Below are positions 8,966 to 16,764 of a DNA stretch of 41,265 nt, piece after piece (position 1 is the stretch's first letter; every line of letters starts with the position of its first letter). Position numbers and translations under genes: made by a program. Origin of the DNA: Pseudomonadota bacterium (lineage in GTDB: Bacteria; Myxococcota_A; Polyangia; Fen-1088); assembly GCA_017881245.1 (NCBI GenBank), contig JADGRC010000319.1, forward strand, positions 1 to 41,265. The letters run 5' to 3'. The notes below the pieces were generated by a model. That model was not told the origin of the DNA. It ran no database searches and saw only the letters and a program-made list of their open reading frames with translations.

Positions 8966-9882
8966 TGAACAACGCACCGACGTTCGCCGAATTCTTCGCT
9001 AACTGGTCGATCTTTCGAGACGCCGTCGCGACCGGGGCCCTGGCCGGCGCCCTCTTGGGTTTCCTGGGCGTCCAGATCGTGTTGCGGCGCATGGTTTTCG
9101 CATCATCCGCGATCGCGCAAGCGGCGGCGCTGGGCGTGGCGCTATCGTTCTGGGTCCCGGCGGCGATCGATCCGGTGGGACACGCGGCCCGACACGCCGC
9201 CGACCCAAGCGCCCATATCGTCCCCTTCTTGTTCGAACCCGTATTGTGGGCGCTCTGCGCGTCGCTGCTGGCGACTCTCGCCTTCGTCGCCAATCCCGTG
9301 AAGTTGCACCTGACCCGCGAGAGCGTCCTCGGCGTCGTGTTTTTGGCGGGCGCCGCTGGCGCGGTGATCATCGGCGATCGGATAACGCAAGAATCCCACG
9401 ATCTGGCGGCGATATTGTTCGGCAGCGCGGTGGTCGTCGAACGCTCTGACCTGGTCCTGGTCGCGCTCGCGACGGTCGTGGTGCTCGGAATTCACATCGC
9501 GCTGTGGCGGCCCTTGATCTTCGTTGCGTTCGATCCGATCGGTGCGCGCGTGCAGGGCCTGCCGGCCCGCAGCTTGAATCTCTTCGTCTTCTTGGCAGTC
9601 GGGATCGCCGTGGCGCTGTGTACACGGGCGCTCGGCGCCTTGCCGGTCTTCGCATTCAGCGTTTTGCCGGCGATGGCCGCCCTGGCCTCGACCAGTAATC
9701 TGACGATCGCGTTCGGCATGGCGACGGCGATCGGCGCCGTAGCGGGGTCGGCGGGCTACGCCGTGTCGTTCCGCGCCGAGTTGCCGGTCGGCGCGACGCA
9801 ATCCGCTGTCGCGCTCGCCATCCTCGCCCTTGCCCTGTCACGCAGGGGCGTCGAGCGCCTCTTGAACCGAAACACCCACTGA
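8965..9882 (+). CDS. znuB: Metal ABC transporter permease, ZnuB/MntB family
   Basis: 305 aa, strongly hydrophobic with about eight to nine predicted membrane segments (ATGALAGALLGFLGVQIVL, ILFGSAVVVERSDLVLVALATVVVLGI, LPVFAFSVLPAMAALAS and others). The family hallmark FLGVQIVLRRMVFASSAIAQAAALGVAL matches the ABC-3 family (ZnuB, MntB, TroC). It starts at ATG 8965, whose first base is the last base of the ZnuC stop codon, so the two are translationally coupled. Periplasmic loops contain several His (HAARHAADPSAHI), in keeping with metal handling. A transporter of this type needs a periplasmic binding protein, and none is encoded next to it here. Confidence 0.85.
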   Translation: MNNAPTFAEFFANWSIFRDAVATGALAGALLGFLGVQIVLRRMVFASSAIAQAAALGVALSFWVPAAIDPVGHAARHAADPSAHIVPFLFEPVLWALCASLLATLAFVANPVKLHLTRESVLGVVFLAGAAGAVIIGDRITQESHDLAAILFGSAVVVERSDLVLVALATVVVLGIHIALWRPLIFVAFDPIGARVQGLPARSLNLFVFLAVGIAVALCTRALGALPVFAFSVLPAMAALASTSNLTIAFGMATAIGAVAGSAGYAVSFRAELPVGATQSAVALAILALALSRRGVERLLNRNTH

Positions 9883-9904
9883 AACACGCTTGCCGGGCCA
9901 GCCC

Positions 9905-10486
9905 TTGAACAAACATCCACAAATCCTAATCTTGGCCGCGGGTGCCACCGCCGCTGGTTGCATCGGCGGTCGCTTTGACACGAAGACGCCGGCCGTCGCA
10001 CTCGATCGCCCGACGCGCGCAATTGTCGACCGGATCACGACCGAGCGCGCCGCCAGGGGATTGCCGCCTGGCGACTGGGTCCCGGATCTCGGGCCGACGG
10101 CCTTGCGCGCAGCCACGGCCGTCGCGCGCGGCGACCAATCACTCAAGACCGCGGCGAACCTGGCCGCCCAGAACGGTGTCACGGAGCTGGGGCGGCATCT
10201 GTGGTCGTTCGCCACGGACTGCATCGATATCCAGCGATTTCGGTCCCCGGCGATGGTCACGGCGGAGCGGACTTTGTTATTTGCCGCAGCGGCGGTACCA
10301 GGGCCCAACGGTCACACATCCGTGTTGTTGTTGATCGCCGAGCCGGGGACGTCCGCCCTGCGCGCCGACCAGATGGGCGGCGGCCATGCCGGATCGAACC
10401 CCGCCCTTGAAATCTACGCGCATCCCTCGGTCGCCACGGGCCCCTGTGGCGAGAGTTGGCCAACCGTCCCGCGCATCCCCCTTTGA
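9905..10486 (+). CDS. Putative lipoprotein, weakly CAP-superfamily-like
   Basis: 193 aa from TTG 9905; TTG 9890 is an equally possible start. The N-terminus has a short hydrophobic stretch ending in a plausible lipobox (LAAGATAAGC), so it may be lipid-anchored. The next segment (RAIVDRITTERAARGLPPGDWVPDLGPTALRAATAVARGD) resembles the opening helix of CAP/SCP domains (N-x-E-R-x-x-x-G-L-P-P-L), but the catalytic-type His/Glu residues expected later are not clearly visible. Two Cys lie in the body or tail (ATDCIDI, TGPCGES). It follows the metal permease by only 22 nt and may be in its operon, but it is not a recognisable metal-binding protein. Weak start, unknown function. Confidence 0.55.
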   Translation: MNKHPQILILAAGATAAGCIGGRFDTKTPAVALDRPTRAIVDRITTERAARGLPPGDWVPDLGPTALRAATAVARGDQSLKTAANLAAQNGVTELGRHLWSFATDCIDIQRFRSPAMVTAERTLLFAAAAVPGPNGHTSVLLLIAEPGTSALRADQMGGGHAGSNPALEIYAHPSVATGPCGESWPTVPRIPL

Positions 10487-10583
10487 CGGCAAGCCCGTAG
10501 CCCCGCACAGGCGATACGGGCACCTCAACCGGGTCCGGCGGTGATACGCTCGCGGGGCCATTTCGGTCGGAGGTCATAGTCCA

Positions 10584-12326
10584 TTGTCTGCCTTGCCCAC
10601 TCACCCACTCGCGGGAAAACCAGCCCCGCGATCCATCCTGGTCGACGTGCCGAGGCTGGTCAGTGCCTACTACACGAACGAGCCCGACCCGCGCATCGCG
10701 GCGGAGCGCGTCGCGTTCGGGACCTCGGGACACCGTGGATCCTCGTTGAACAACGCGTTCAACGAAGCGCACATTCTGGCCGTCACGCAAGCGATTGTGC
10801 TGTACCGTCGCCAAGCAGGGATCGGCGGGCCGCTGTTCTTGGGCAAGGACCCACATGCCTTGTCGGAGCCGGCGCTGTCGACGGCGCTGGAAGTCTTGGC
10901 CGCCAACGATGTGGAAACCAGAATCGACGCCAGCGGCAAGGGCGGCGAGCCCGGGTACACACCCACGCCCGCGATCTCGCACGCCATCTTGAGGCACAAC
11001 GGCGCGCTCGCGCGCGGCGATGACAAACGGGCAGATGGTCAGGCCAATTTACGGGCGGACGGAGACACGAACGGTCGGACGAGTGGTCAGGCGGACGGAA
11101 TCGTCATCACCCCGTCGCACAATCCGCCCGCGGACGGTGGTTTCAAATACAACCCACCGAACGGCGGTCCCGCCGATACCGACGTGACGGCCTGGATTGA
11201 ACGGACAGCCAACGAATTGATGCTCGGACAAAACCGCGACGTGCGTCGCATTCCCTTGGCGCGCGCGCGGATGGCCGGGTGCGTTCGCAAGCACGACTTC
11301 ATCACGCCGTATGTCGACGACCTGGGCGCCGCTATCGACATGGACGCCATCCGGGGCGCCGGCTTGCGGATTGGCGTCGATCCGCTGGGGGGAGCTGGCG
11401 TCGGGTACTGGGCTCCCATCGCCGAGCGATACCGATTGGACTTGCAGGTCGTGAACGACGTCGTCGATCCGACGTTCGGCTTCATGTGCGTGGATAGGGA
11501 CGGCAAGATTCGCATGGACTGTTCGTCGCCGTACGCGATGGCTGGCCTTATCCATCTCAAGGACCGGTTCTCGATCGCATTTGCCAACGACGCCGATGCC
11601 GATCGGCACGGCATCGTGACGCCATCGACGGGCCTTCTGAATCCGAACCACTATCTTTGTGTCGCGATCGACTATCTGTTTTGTCACCGCCCCGGCTGGC
11701 CGGCGAGCGCGGCCGTCGGAAAGACGATGGTGTCGAGCAGCCTCATCGATCGCGTGACGGCGCGCCTCGGACGCCGGTTGGCCGAGGTGCCGGTCGGATT
11801 CAAGCACTTCGTCGGCGGCTTGCTCGACGGTGGTTATGGATTTGGCGGCGAGGAAAGCGCCGGCGGTTCGTTCCTTCGCCTGAACGGCGGCGTGTGGACC
11901 ACGGACAAGGATGGGCTGCTTTTGAACCTGCTGGCCGCGGAGATCACGGCCCGCCTCGGCAAGGATCCCGGCGCCGCGTACCACGACATCACGGCCGCGC
12001 TTGGCGAGCCGGTTTACGAGCGCATCGACGCGCCCGCCACGCCCTTGCAGAAGAGGGCATTGAAGAAGCTATCGCCCACCGACGTGACAGCGTCCGAACT
12101 CGGGGGCGAGCCCATTCGAGCAAAGCTCACGGCCTCGCCCGAAGGCAACGCACCGCTCGGCGGGCTGAAGGTAGTGACCGAGAATGGATGGTTCGCGGCG
12201 CGCCCGTCGGGCACTGAGGATACGTACAAAATCTACGCGGAAAGTTTTCGCGGGCCGGAGCATCTCAAGCGAATCCTGGCCGAGGCGCAGGACATTGTTA
12301 CGTCGGCGCTGGGCAGCGTCCGTTAG
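10584..12326 (+). CDS. pgm: Alpha-D-glucose phosphoglucomutase with active-site-loop insert
   Basis: 580 aa. Interconverts glucose-1-phosphate and glucose-6-phosphate in the cytoplasm. It aligns along its whole length with E. coli-type Pgm: [12 protein letters not shown] at the N-terminus, the phosphoserine loop [11 protein letters not shown], the Mg2+ loop [28 protein letters not shown], and the phosphate-binding loop [13 protein letters not shown]. The start is TTG 10584, supported by GGAGG at 10569-10573. Directly before the catalytic-serine loop it carries an insert of about 24 residues ([16 protein letters not shown].., continuing to GQADG) where E. coli has about nine residues ending in LADG. 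The insert repeats the ADG/ANG-type motif and comes from a tandem DNA repeat. mobA follows 12 nt after the stop. Confidence 0.95.
   Translation: MSALPTHPLAGKPAPRSILVDVPRLVSAYYTNEPDPRIAAERVAFGTSGHRGSSLNNAFNEAHILAVTQAIVLYRRQAGIGGPLFLGKDPHALSEPALSTALEVLAANDVETRIDASGKGGEPGYTPTPAISHAILRHNGALARGDDKRADGQANLRADGDTNGRTSGQADGIVITPSHNPPADGGFKYNPPNGGPADTDVTAWIERTANELMLGQNRDVRRIPLARARMAGCVRKHDFITPYVDDLGAAIDMDAIRGAGLRIGVDPLGGAGVGYWAPIAERYRLDLQVVNDVVDPTFGFMCVDRDGKIRMDCSSPYAMAGLIHLKDRFSIAFANDADADRHGIVTPSTGLLNPNHYLCVAIDYLFCHRPGWPASAAVGKTMVSSSLIDRVTARLGRRLAEVPVGFKHFVGGLLDGGYGFGGEESAGGSFLRLNGGVWTTDKDGLLLNLLAAEITARLGKDPGAAYHDITAALGEPVYERIDAPATPLQKRALKKLSPTDVTASELGGEPIRAKLTASPEGNAPLGGLKVVTENGWFAARPSGTEDTYKIYAESFRGPEHLKRILAEAQDIVTSALGSVR
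11021..11099 (+). repeat. Degenerate tandem repeat inserted before the Pgm catalytic serine loop
   Basis: About 79 nt rich in gggcggacgg / gtcggacg / ggtcaggcggacgg words, with two long imperfect units (gaca.acgggcagatggtcagg and gaca.cgaacggtcggacgag). It is in frame and encodes repeated RADGQAN/RADGDTN/TSGQADG. It ends exactly at the normal ADG that precedes the serine loop. Confidence 0.75.
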
Positions 12327-12338
12327 TAGGGGTGGCTC

Positions 12339-12959
12339 GTGACCGCGAAGGCCGCAGCGATACTGGCCGGGGGCCAAGGGCGGCGCCTCGGCGGTGTCAG
12401 CAAACCGTTCCTGGTGGTCGAGGGACGTCGCATCGTTGACCGACAGCTTGCGGTGCTGCGTCCGCTTTTCGACGCCGTGGTCATCGTCGCGGCAGCGGAG
12501 AATCGCGGACTATTCGACGAAGAGGACTTCGGCGTGGAGGTGATCGCCGATCGCGTGGGGCCGGGCCTGGGCCCACTCGCGGGCCTCGACGCGGCACTCG
12601 GCTGGTTGCCCGTGCGGTTCGATTCCGTCGTGTGCGTGGCGGGCGATATGCCTTTCTTGGCAGCGCCGGTTCTGGAACACCTGCGCGACGCTCTTCCGGA
12701 CGATGCCTGCGCCGTGGTTCCGCGGATCGGTGACCAGCCACAGTTCCTATGTGCCCGCTATCACCGAACTCTCGCGCCGCTCGTCGCTGCGGAAATCGCG
12801 GCGGGAACGAGGGCGATGCACGCATTCCTGAAACGGGTGGGGGAGGAACGGTGGCCCGCGGGCGTGGTCTGGCTCGACGAGCCGGCGCTGCGCCGTCTCG
12901 ACGCCTCGCTCGCGACCTTCGCGAACATCAACGAGCCGGCAGATCTTTTCGGTTCCTGA
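12339..12959 (+). CDS. mobA: Molybdenum cofactor guanylyltransferase
   Basis: 206 aa. MobA transfers GMP to molybdopterin to form the guanine-dinucleotide cofactor used by DMSO-reductase-family enzymes. The N-terminal nucleotide-binding signature LAGGQGRRLGGVSKPFL is clear, followed by RVGPGLGPLAGLDAAL, the metal-binding VCVAGDMPFL and the C-terminal FANINEPADL. GTG 12339 is 12 nt after the pgm stop with aggggtgg just upstream, so it is probably co-transcribed with pgm. Its likely customer in this window is the NasA-type nitrate reductase at 27.4-29.7 kb, which must carry a bis-MGD cofactor. Confidence 0.9.
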   Translation: MTAKAAAILAGGQGRRLGGVSKPFLVVEGRRIVDRQLAVLRPLFDAVVIVAAAENRGLFDEEDFGVEVIADRVGPGLGPLAGLDAALGWLPVRFDSVVCVAGDMPFLAAPVLEHLRDALPDDACAVVPRIGDQPQFLCARYHRTLAPLVAAEIAAGTRAMHAFLKRVGEERWPAGVVWLDEPALRRLDASLATFANINEPADLFGS

Positions 12960-12992
12960 GCGCGGTCCGGACGTGGCATCGCCGCGGCGTCG

Positions 12993-13426
12993 TCAGCGCG
13001 CGCCAGCGACATGCACTGCCCGAGCAGCCAGGGCCGCGAGCAACACGGTTAAGGCACCGAAGATCAGCGAAGGCAGGCGCCATCAGGCCGCGTTGTCACC
13101 CCAGACCTGGATGGCCGCCGCGATGATCAGCTTCCCAAGCGGAGGGTGATCGTTGGTGTCGGCGTGATGCTGAAGATAGTTCCTGGCGTTTTCGACGAAA
13201 TGGGCTCATCAAATTGCAGCGTGCTGGGAAAACCAAAGGCGTGCAGCCGGAGCCAGGCGCCCAGAGCGACGAGACCCACGAGTACGACGGCGACAGGGGT
13301 CGGACGTGGCCAGGAACGCCTCCGCTGAGGGACGACCGCCGCCTCGAGACCGCCGACGTGGTCGATGGCCGGTGTCGGGGACACGGTCGTCTCGGCGGGA
13401 TCGCTATCGTCCAGTTTTGATTGCAT
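12993..13426 (-). pseudogene. Decayed N-terminal fragment of a dolichyl-phosphate-mannose-protein mannosyltransferase (GT39/PMT-like)
   Basis: From ATG 13426 on the minus strand the frame gives a proline-rich N-tail, a first membrane helix (PVAVVLVGLVALGAWLRLHAF) and GFPSTLQFDEP. After a one-base slip at about 13201-13204 (GGG where GGGG is expected) the next frame continues as (H)FVENARNYLQHHADTNDHPPLGKLIIAAAIQVWGDNAA, stop, WRLPSLIFGALTVLLAALAARAVH, stop. DE-x-HF and DHPPLGK are hallmark PMT/GT39 residues, so the reading across the slip is convincing. It has one frameshift, in-frame stops at 13083-13085 and 12993-12995, and lacks most of a roughly 500-residue enzyme. This accounts for most of the 660-nt stretch between mobA and the next gene. 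Confidence 0.8.
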
Positions 13427-13620
13427 GGCGCTCGTCGTTGCACAGCATAGGCCGGGCAAGGCCGTATTGGCCACGGGGCGAACGCCCGATCAAGCGAGCC
13501 CGGGTCAACGGTCGAGCGAGCACCCACACGAGCCAAAGGACAGACGGATAGGCGCTTTTGCCGTTGCGATCGAAGGGCCGGCGTCGATATGGTTGGCACC
13601 AACAGATGGGCGACCACGCG

Positions 13621-15276
13621 ATGACCCAGGATCTACCGGGAAAGCCCGTCGATTGGATCGCCGTCGCGATCACCGCGGCGTTGTCTCTCGCGTTCTTCTG
13701 GGAGGTCCACCTGTCGGTTCCGGTGACCGTCGACGACGCCTATATCACGTATTCGTTTTCCAGGAACGTCGCCTCCGGCCATGGCCCCGTCTACGGACAC
13801 GATGTCGTGGTCGAAGGATATTCGAACTTCCTGTGGATGTTGCTCATCGCGCTTGGGTTGGTGGTGAGGCGGGGCGCTGGCGATCCCGTCGAGATCGCCC
13901 GTTTCGCCGCGTTGCCGTTCATGTTTCTCCTCGCGTTCTCGACGTTTCGCTTGTGCCGGCACAGAGCCCGCAACGCCTGGTGCGTGGTGGTGGTGGCGCT
14001 GCTGGCAATCAACGGCGACGTCATCACCGCGTATCAAATTGGACTCGAGACCCTGCCGTACACCGCCCTTCTGACGCTGTCGTTCATGCTCTACGTCCAG
14101 TCGCGTCGCGACCCGCGGTTCGGACCATTCGTGGTGCCCGCATTCGTGACGGTTGCGTTGATGCGCATCGACGGCTTCTTGCCGCTGGGATTCATCTTGG
14201 TTTTCGAAGCCGCGCGCAGGCTTTGGAGGCGCCAGGGCACGGTGCGTGATTACGTCGCGTGGGCCTCGCCGGCGGTCGCCGTGTACCTAGTCTGGTTCCT
14301 TTGGCGGTGGCACAAGTACGGGCTCTTCCTTCCCACGACGTATTACGCGAAGGCGCTCATTCCAAAGCTCATGCCCCACCGAGGCTGGGAGTACTTACGC
14401 AACGAATGCCTCGCCAACGGATCTTTCCTGGCGTTGCCTTTCGCGGCGATTCTGTTGTTGCGCCGGAACGCTCGGGCGCTACCGATCGTCCTTTATGCCT
14501 TGGGACACATTCTCTACGTCATCCGGGTGGGAGGCGATTGGATGCCTTACGGCCGTTTTCTGTTGCCGATATTGCCGCTGGTCTTGGTCATCATCGTTTG
14601 GGGGGGCCTCGATCTGTCGGAATGGATCGCGACAAGATGGAGGACAGCATCCCGCGCGCTGCTTGTCGTTCCGGCCGCCGTCCTACTGTTCATGGGCGCC
14701 AAGACGGAGCCGCGTGCCCTCAGCAGCGATGTACAAAGAGGGAAGATTGCGTTTTCCATCGAGCAGGTCGACCACATCGACATGCTGAAAACGACGGCCA
14801 GGCTCTTGAATGAAGCGTTGCCTCAAGGCGCCCGATTGGTCACGGATTATGGTGGCGTGCTCGCCTACTACACCGACGCGGCCCCCATCGAAATGTGGGG
14901 GCTCTGCAACGCGATGATTGCGACAAAAGGCAGTTCCGAGGGGGTCCAGCCGATCTACGGAAAAACTTGTCCAGAGTGTTATCGGGAATTGAAGCCCGAG
15001 TTCTTTCATGTGATGGCGCCGATCCCGCGCAAAATCGGTGCCTTCAAGAGCCACCAAGAGGTCGTCGAGAACGTTTGGCAGACCGACACGATCGGCCGCT
15101 ATCTCAACTTCCAAACCGATTTCGTTGCTGGGCGGGTCATGCGCCCGGCGCAGGACCAGGCGGTCTATTTTCTCGAGCTGCGGCGTCCGAACGTGAAATA
15201 TGAGCCGCGCTCGGTCGGCACGGACGTGCGGGTCGACTATCCGTTCGAGCCGGGCGGAAGGTCCGCCGGACTATGA
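13621..15276 (+). CDS. GT-C family membrane glycosyltransferase (AftB/arabinofuranosyltransferase-like)
   Basis: 551 aa. About ten membrane segments in the first 360 residues, then a soluble extracytoplasmic C-terminal domain of about 190 residues. The first loop contains TVDDAYITYSFSRNVASGHGPVYGHDVVVEGYSNFLW, the Asp-Asp catalytic motif and the G-x-G-x-V-x-EGYSNFLW signature of GT-C enzymes that use polyprenyl-phosphate sugar donors. The C-terminal region has Cys residues in GKTCPECYRE. ATG 13621 is preferred; other in-frame starts lie upstream (13558, 13606), none with a strong ribosome site. It probably adds a sugar to an envelope polymer or protein. It is divergent from the PMT pseudogene, also a GT-C family gene. 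The donor and acceptor cannot be read from sequence. Confidence 0.8.
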   Translation: MTQDLPGKPVDWIAVAITAALSLAFFWEVHLSVPVTVDDAYITYSFSRNVASGHGPVYGHDVVVEGYSNFLWMLLIALGLVVRRGAGDPVEIARFAALPFMFLLAFSTFRLCRHRARNAWCVVVVALLAINGDVITAYQIGLETLPYTALLTLSFMLYVQSRRDPRFGPFVVPAFVTVALMRIDGFLPLGFILVFEAARRLWRRQGTVRDYVAWASPAVAVYLVWFLWRWHKYGLFLPTTYYAKALIPKLMPHRGWEYLRNECLANGSFLALPFAAILLLRRNARALPIVLYALGHILYVIRVGGDWMPYGRFLLPILPLVLVIIVWGGLDLSEWIATRWRTASRALLVVPAAVLLFMGAKTEPRALSSDVQRGKIAFSIEQVDHIDMLKTTARLLNEALPQGARLVTDYGGVLAYYTDAAPIEMWGLCNAMIATKGSSEGVQPIYGKTCPECYRELKPEFFHVMAPIPRKIGAFKSHQEVVENVWQTDTIGRYLNFQTDFVAGRVMRPAQDQAVYFLELRRPNVKYEPRSVGTDVRVDYPFEPGGRSAGL

Positions 15277-15340
15277 ACCTGGCGGTGGGCGCCGCCTGAC
15301 CGTTGCCCGATGCTCAGCCCGATCTCGGAGAACCGGCGAG

Positions 15341-15540
15341 GTTGTGCGACCGCGAATCATGCTCGGTTCGGGCGGGGCCGCGCTGTTGGGTGCCCCGGTC
15401 CTAACCCAAGACATCGACATCCTGGTTCGCGACACACCCCGCAACCGACGGAAGCTCGGCGCTATCTGCCAGGCGCTCGGTGCTTCTCTTGTTGAAATCT
15501 CGCCCTGGGACGCGACGCGGCACTTTTGGAATATTTCAGC
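15341..15540 (+). pseudogene. Remnant of a nucleotidyltransferase-fold gene upstream of pqqA
   Basis: The frame around 15359-15540 reads MLGSGGAALLGAPVLTQDIDILVRDTPRNRRKLGAICQALGA. This has the GGxA...G.P..T.DID+LV pattern of the nucleotidyltransferase fold (MNT/AbiEii/DUF6036-like proteins, often toxins or antitoxins). The N-terminal helix before the GG motif and nearly all of the downstream domain are missing; the frame then drifts into non-family sequence and runs on into pqqA. It most likely represents decayed DNA between the glycosyltransferase and the PQQ operon, in a 379-nt stretch with no other gene. Confidence 0.55.
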
Positions 15541-15641
15541 CGTGGCCACTGGCAAGAGGAATTTCCGTGCGACGCGGCCCGCCGATGGTACAGTTGGGAA
15601 CTCCACGCGGCACCAGGTCCGCGAGCCCAATCGACCTCCCG

Positions 15642-15650
15642 AAGGAGAAG
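15642..15650 (+). promoter_or_regulatory. Strong ribosome-binding site of pqqA
   Basis: aaggagaag lies 5 nt before ATG 15656. It is the best Shine-Dalgarno in the PQQ operon and decides the pqqA start, although the frame stays open far upstream. The downstream pqq genes rely on short gaps or 4-nt overlaps. Confidence 0.75.
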
Positions 15651-15655
15651 CCAAC

Positions 15656-15817
15656 ATGAAGTGGGAACGACCAGATTTCGTCGAGATCGGAATGAACGCG
15701 GAGATCGGCGGCTATCAGTCGGATTTCGGCGATGGCGAGCCGGCAGGTCCGCGGGGCCCCGTCGCTGAAACCGGGTCGGATCGTACCAGCCCGACCCGCG
15801 CCGAGCAGCTCCCCTGA
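15656..15817 (+). CDS. pqqA: PqqA, precursor peptide of pyrroloquinoline quinone (C-terminally extended)
   Basis: 53 aa ribosomally made peptide whose Glu and Tyr are cross-linked by PqqE and excised to build PQQ. The core MKWERPDFVEIGMNAEIGGY has the family pattern W-x-x-P-x-F-x-E-I..G...E-x-x-x-Y, with Glu16 and Tyr20 in the right spacing. The typical peptide is about 23-30 residues. Here a further 33 residues rich in Asp/Gly/Pro/Thr (QSDFGDGEPAGPRGPVAETG...) follow the Tyr, which is unusual. The start is set by the strong aaggagaag site. pqqB begins 17 nt after the stop, so it is the first gene of a pqqA-B-C-DE operon. Confidence 0.9.
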   Translation: MKWERPDFVEIGMNAEIGGYQSDFGDGEPAGPRGPVAETGSDRTSPTRAEQLP

Positions 15818-15834
15818 TTCCCGGCGACTAGCCG

Positions 15835-16764
15835 TTGCGCATTCGAGTTCTCGGGTCCGCCGCGGGCGGCGGTTTTCCGCAGTGGAACTGTGGTTGCCCC
15901 AACTGCCAGGGTTTGCGTTCCGGAACCCTGCGAGCTGTGGCGCGCCGCCAGGAATCGGTCGCGGTTAGCGCGGATGGTGACGACTGGTTTCTGCTGAACG
16001 CATCGCCCGAGATCCGCGAACAAATCGAGAGCTTCCCGCCGCTGTGGCCGCGGCATCCCCGCCATTCGCCGATCGCCGGCATCGTGTTGACGAACGGCGA
16101 TTTGGACCACGGACTTGGCCTGCTGTCGCTGCGCGAGTCGCATCCGATCACCGTCTACGCGACCGATGCGGTCCGCTCCGGGTTCACCGAGGGCAACGTG
16201 CTCTACCGAACGCTGGAGCGTTTCGATGGGCAGGTCACGTGGCGAACACTGTCACTTGGTCTCACGCAGTCGCTTGGCCTGCCCCGCATTTCGGGCGAGA
16301 AGGACAGCCGCCTGTCAATCACGCCGTTCGCCGTTCCCGGTAAGCGGCCCGTACACCTGGAAGGGCGCGGGCCGGCCACGGATGAAGACAACATCGGCCT
16401 GCTCATTCGAGACTCTGCTCGGGACCGCACCCTTGCCTACGTCCCGGCGGCGGCGGCGTGGACCGCGACGTTGGATGGGATGCTCGCGGCGGTCGACGTC
16501 GTGTTCTTCGATGGCACGTTCTGGTCCAGCGCCGAGCTGGTGACGACGGGGGTCGGCACTAAGCGCGCCGAGGACATGGCCCACCTGCCCGTCGGTGGCC
16601 CGGAAGGCGGCCTATCGCATCTCACCAGGTTGACCGCTGGGCGCCGGATATTGATTCACATCAACAACACGAACCCGTTGCTGCGAGATGATGCGCCCGA
16701 GCGCGCGGAGGCGGCGGTGGCGGGCATCGAGATCGCCTTTGACGGCATGGAGATCGCGCTGTGA
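15835..16764 (+). CDS. pqqB: PqqB, PQQ biosynthesis metallo-beta-lactamase-fold hydroxylase
   Basis: 309 aa from TTG 15835, cytoplasmic. The N-terminal signature MRIRVLGSAAGGGFPQWNC starts the family, followed by the Zn-binding CGCPNC (C-x-C-x2-C) and LLNASPEIREQI. The metal-site region reads LTNGDLDHGLGLLSLRE; the ND-x-DH form is an accepted variant of this family's active site. Later landmarks are DEDNIGLLIRD, VVFFDGTFW and ILIHINNTNPLL. PqqB hydroxylates the tyrosine moiety of the processed diamino-acid intermediate. The stop overlaps the pqqC GTG by 4 nt. Confidence 0.93.
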   Translation: MRIRVLGSAAGGGFPQWNCGCPNCQGLRSGTLRAVARRQESVAVSADGDDWFLLNASPEIREQIESFPPLWPRHPRHSPIAGIVLTNGDLDHGLGLLSLRESHPITVYATDAVRSGFTEGNVLYRTLERFDGQVTWRTLSLGLTQSLGLPRISGEKDSRLSITPFAVPGKRPVHLEGRGPATDEDNIGLLIRDSARDRTLAYVPAAAAWTATLDGMLAAVDVVFFDGTFWSSAELVTTGVGTKRAEDMAHLPVGGPEGGLSHLTRLTAGRRILIHINNTNPLLRDDAPERAEAAVAGIEIAFDGMEIAL

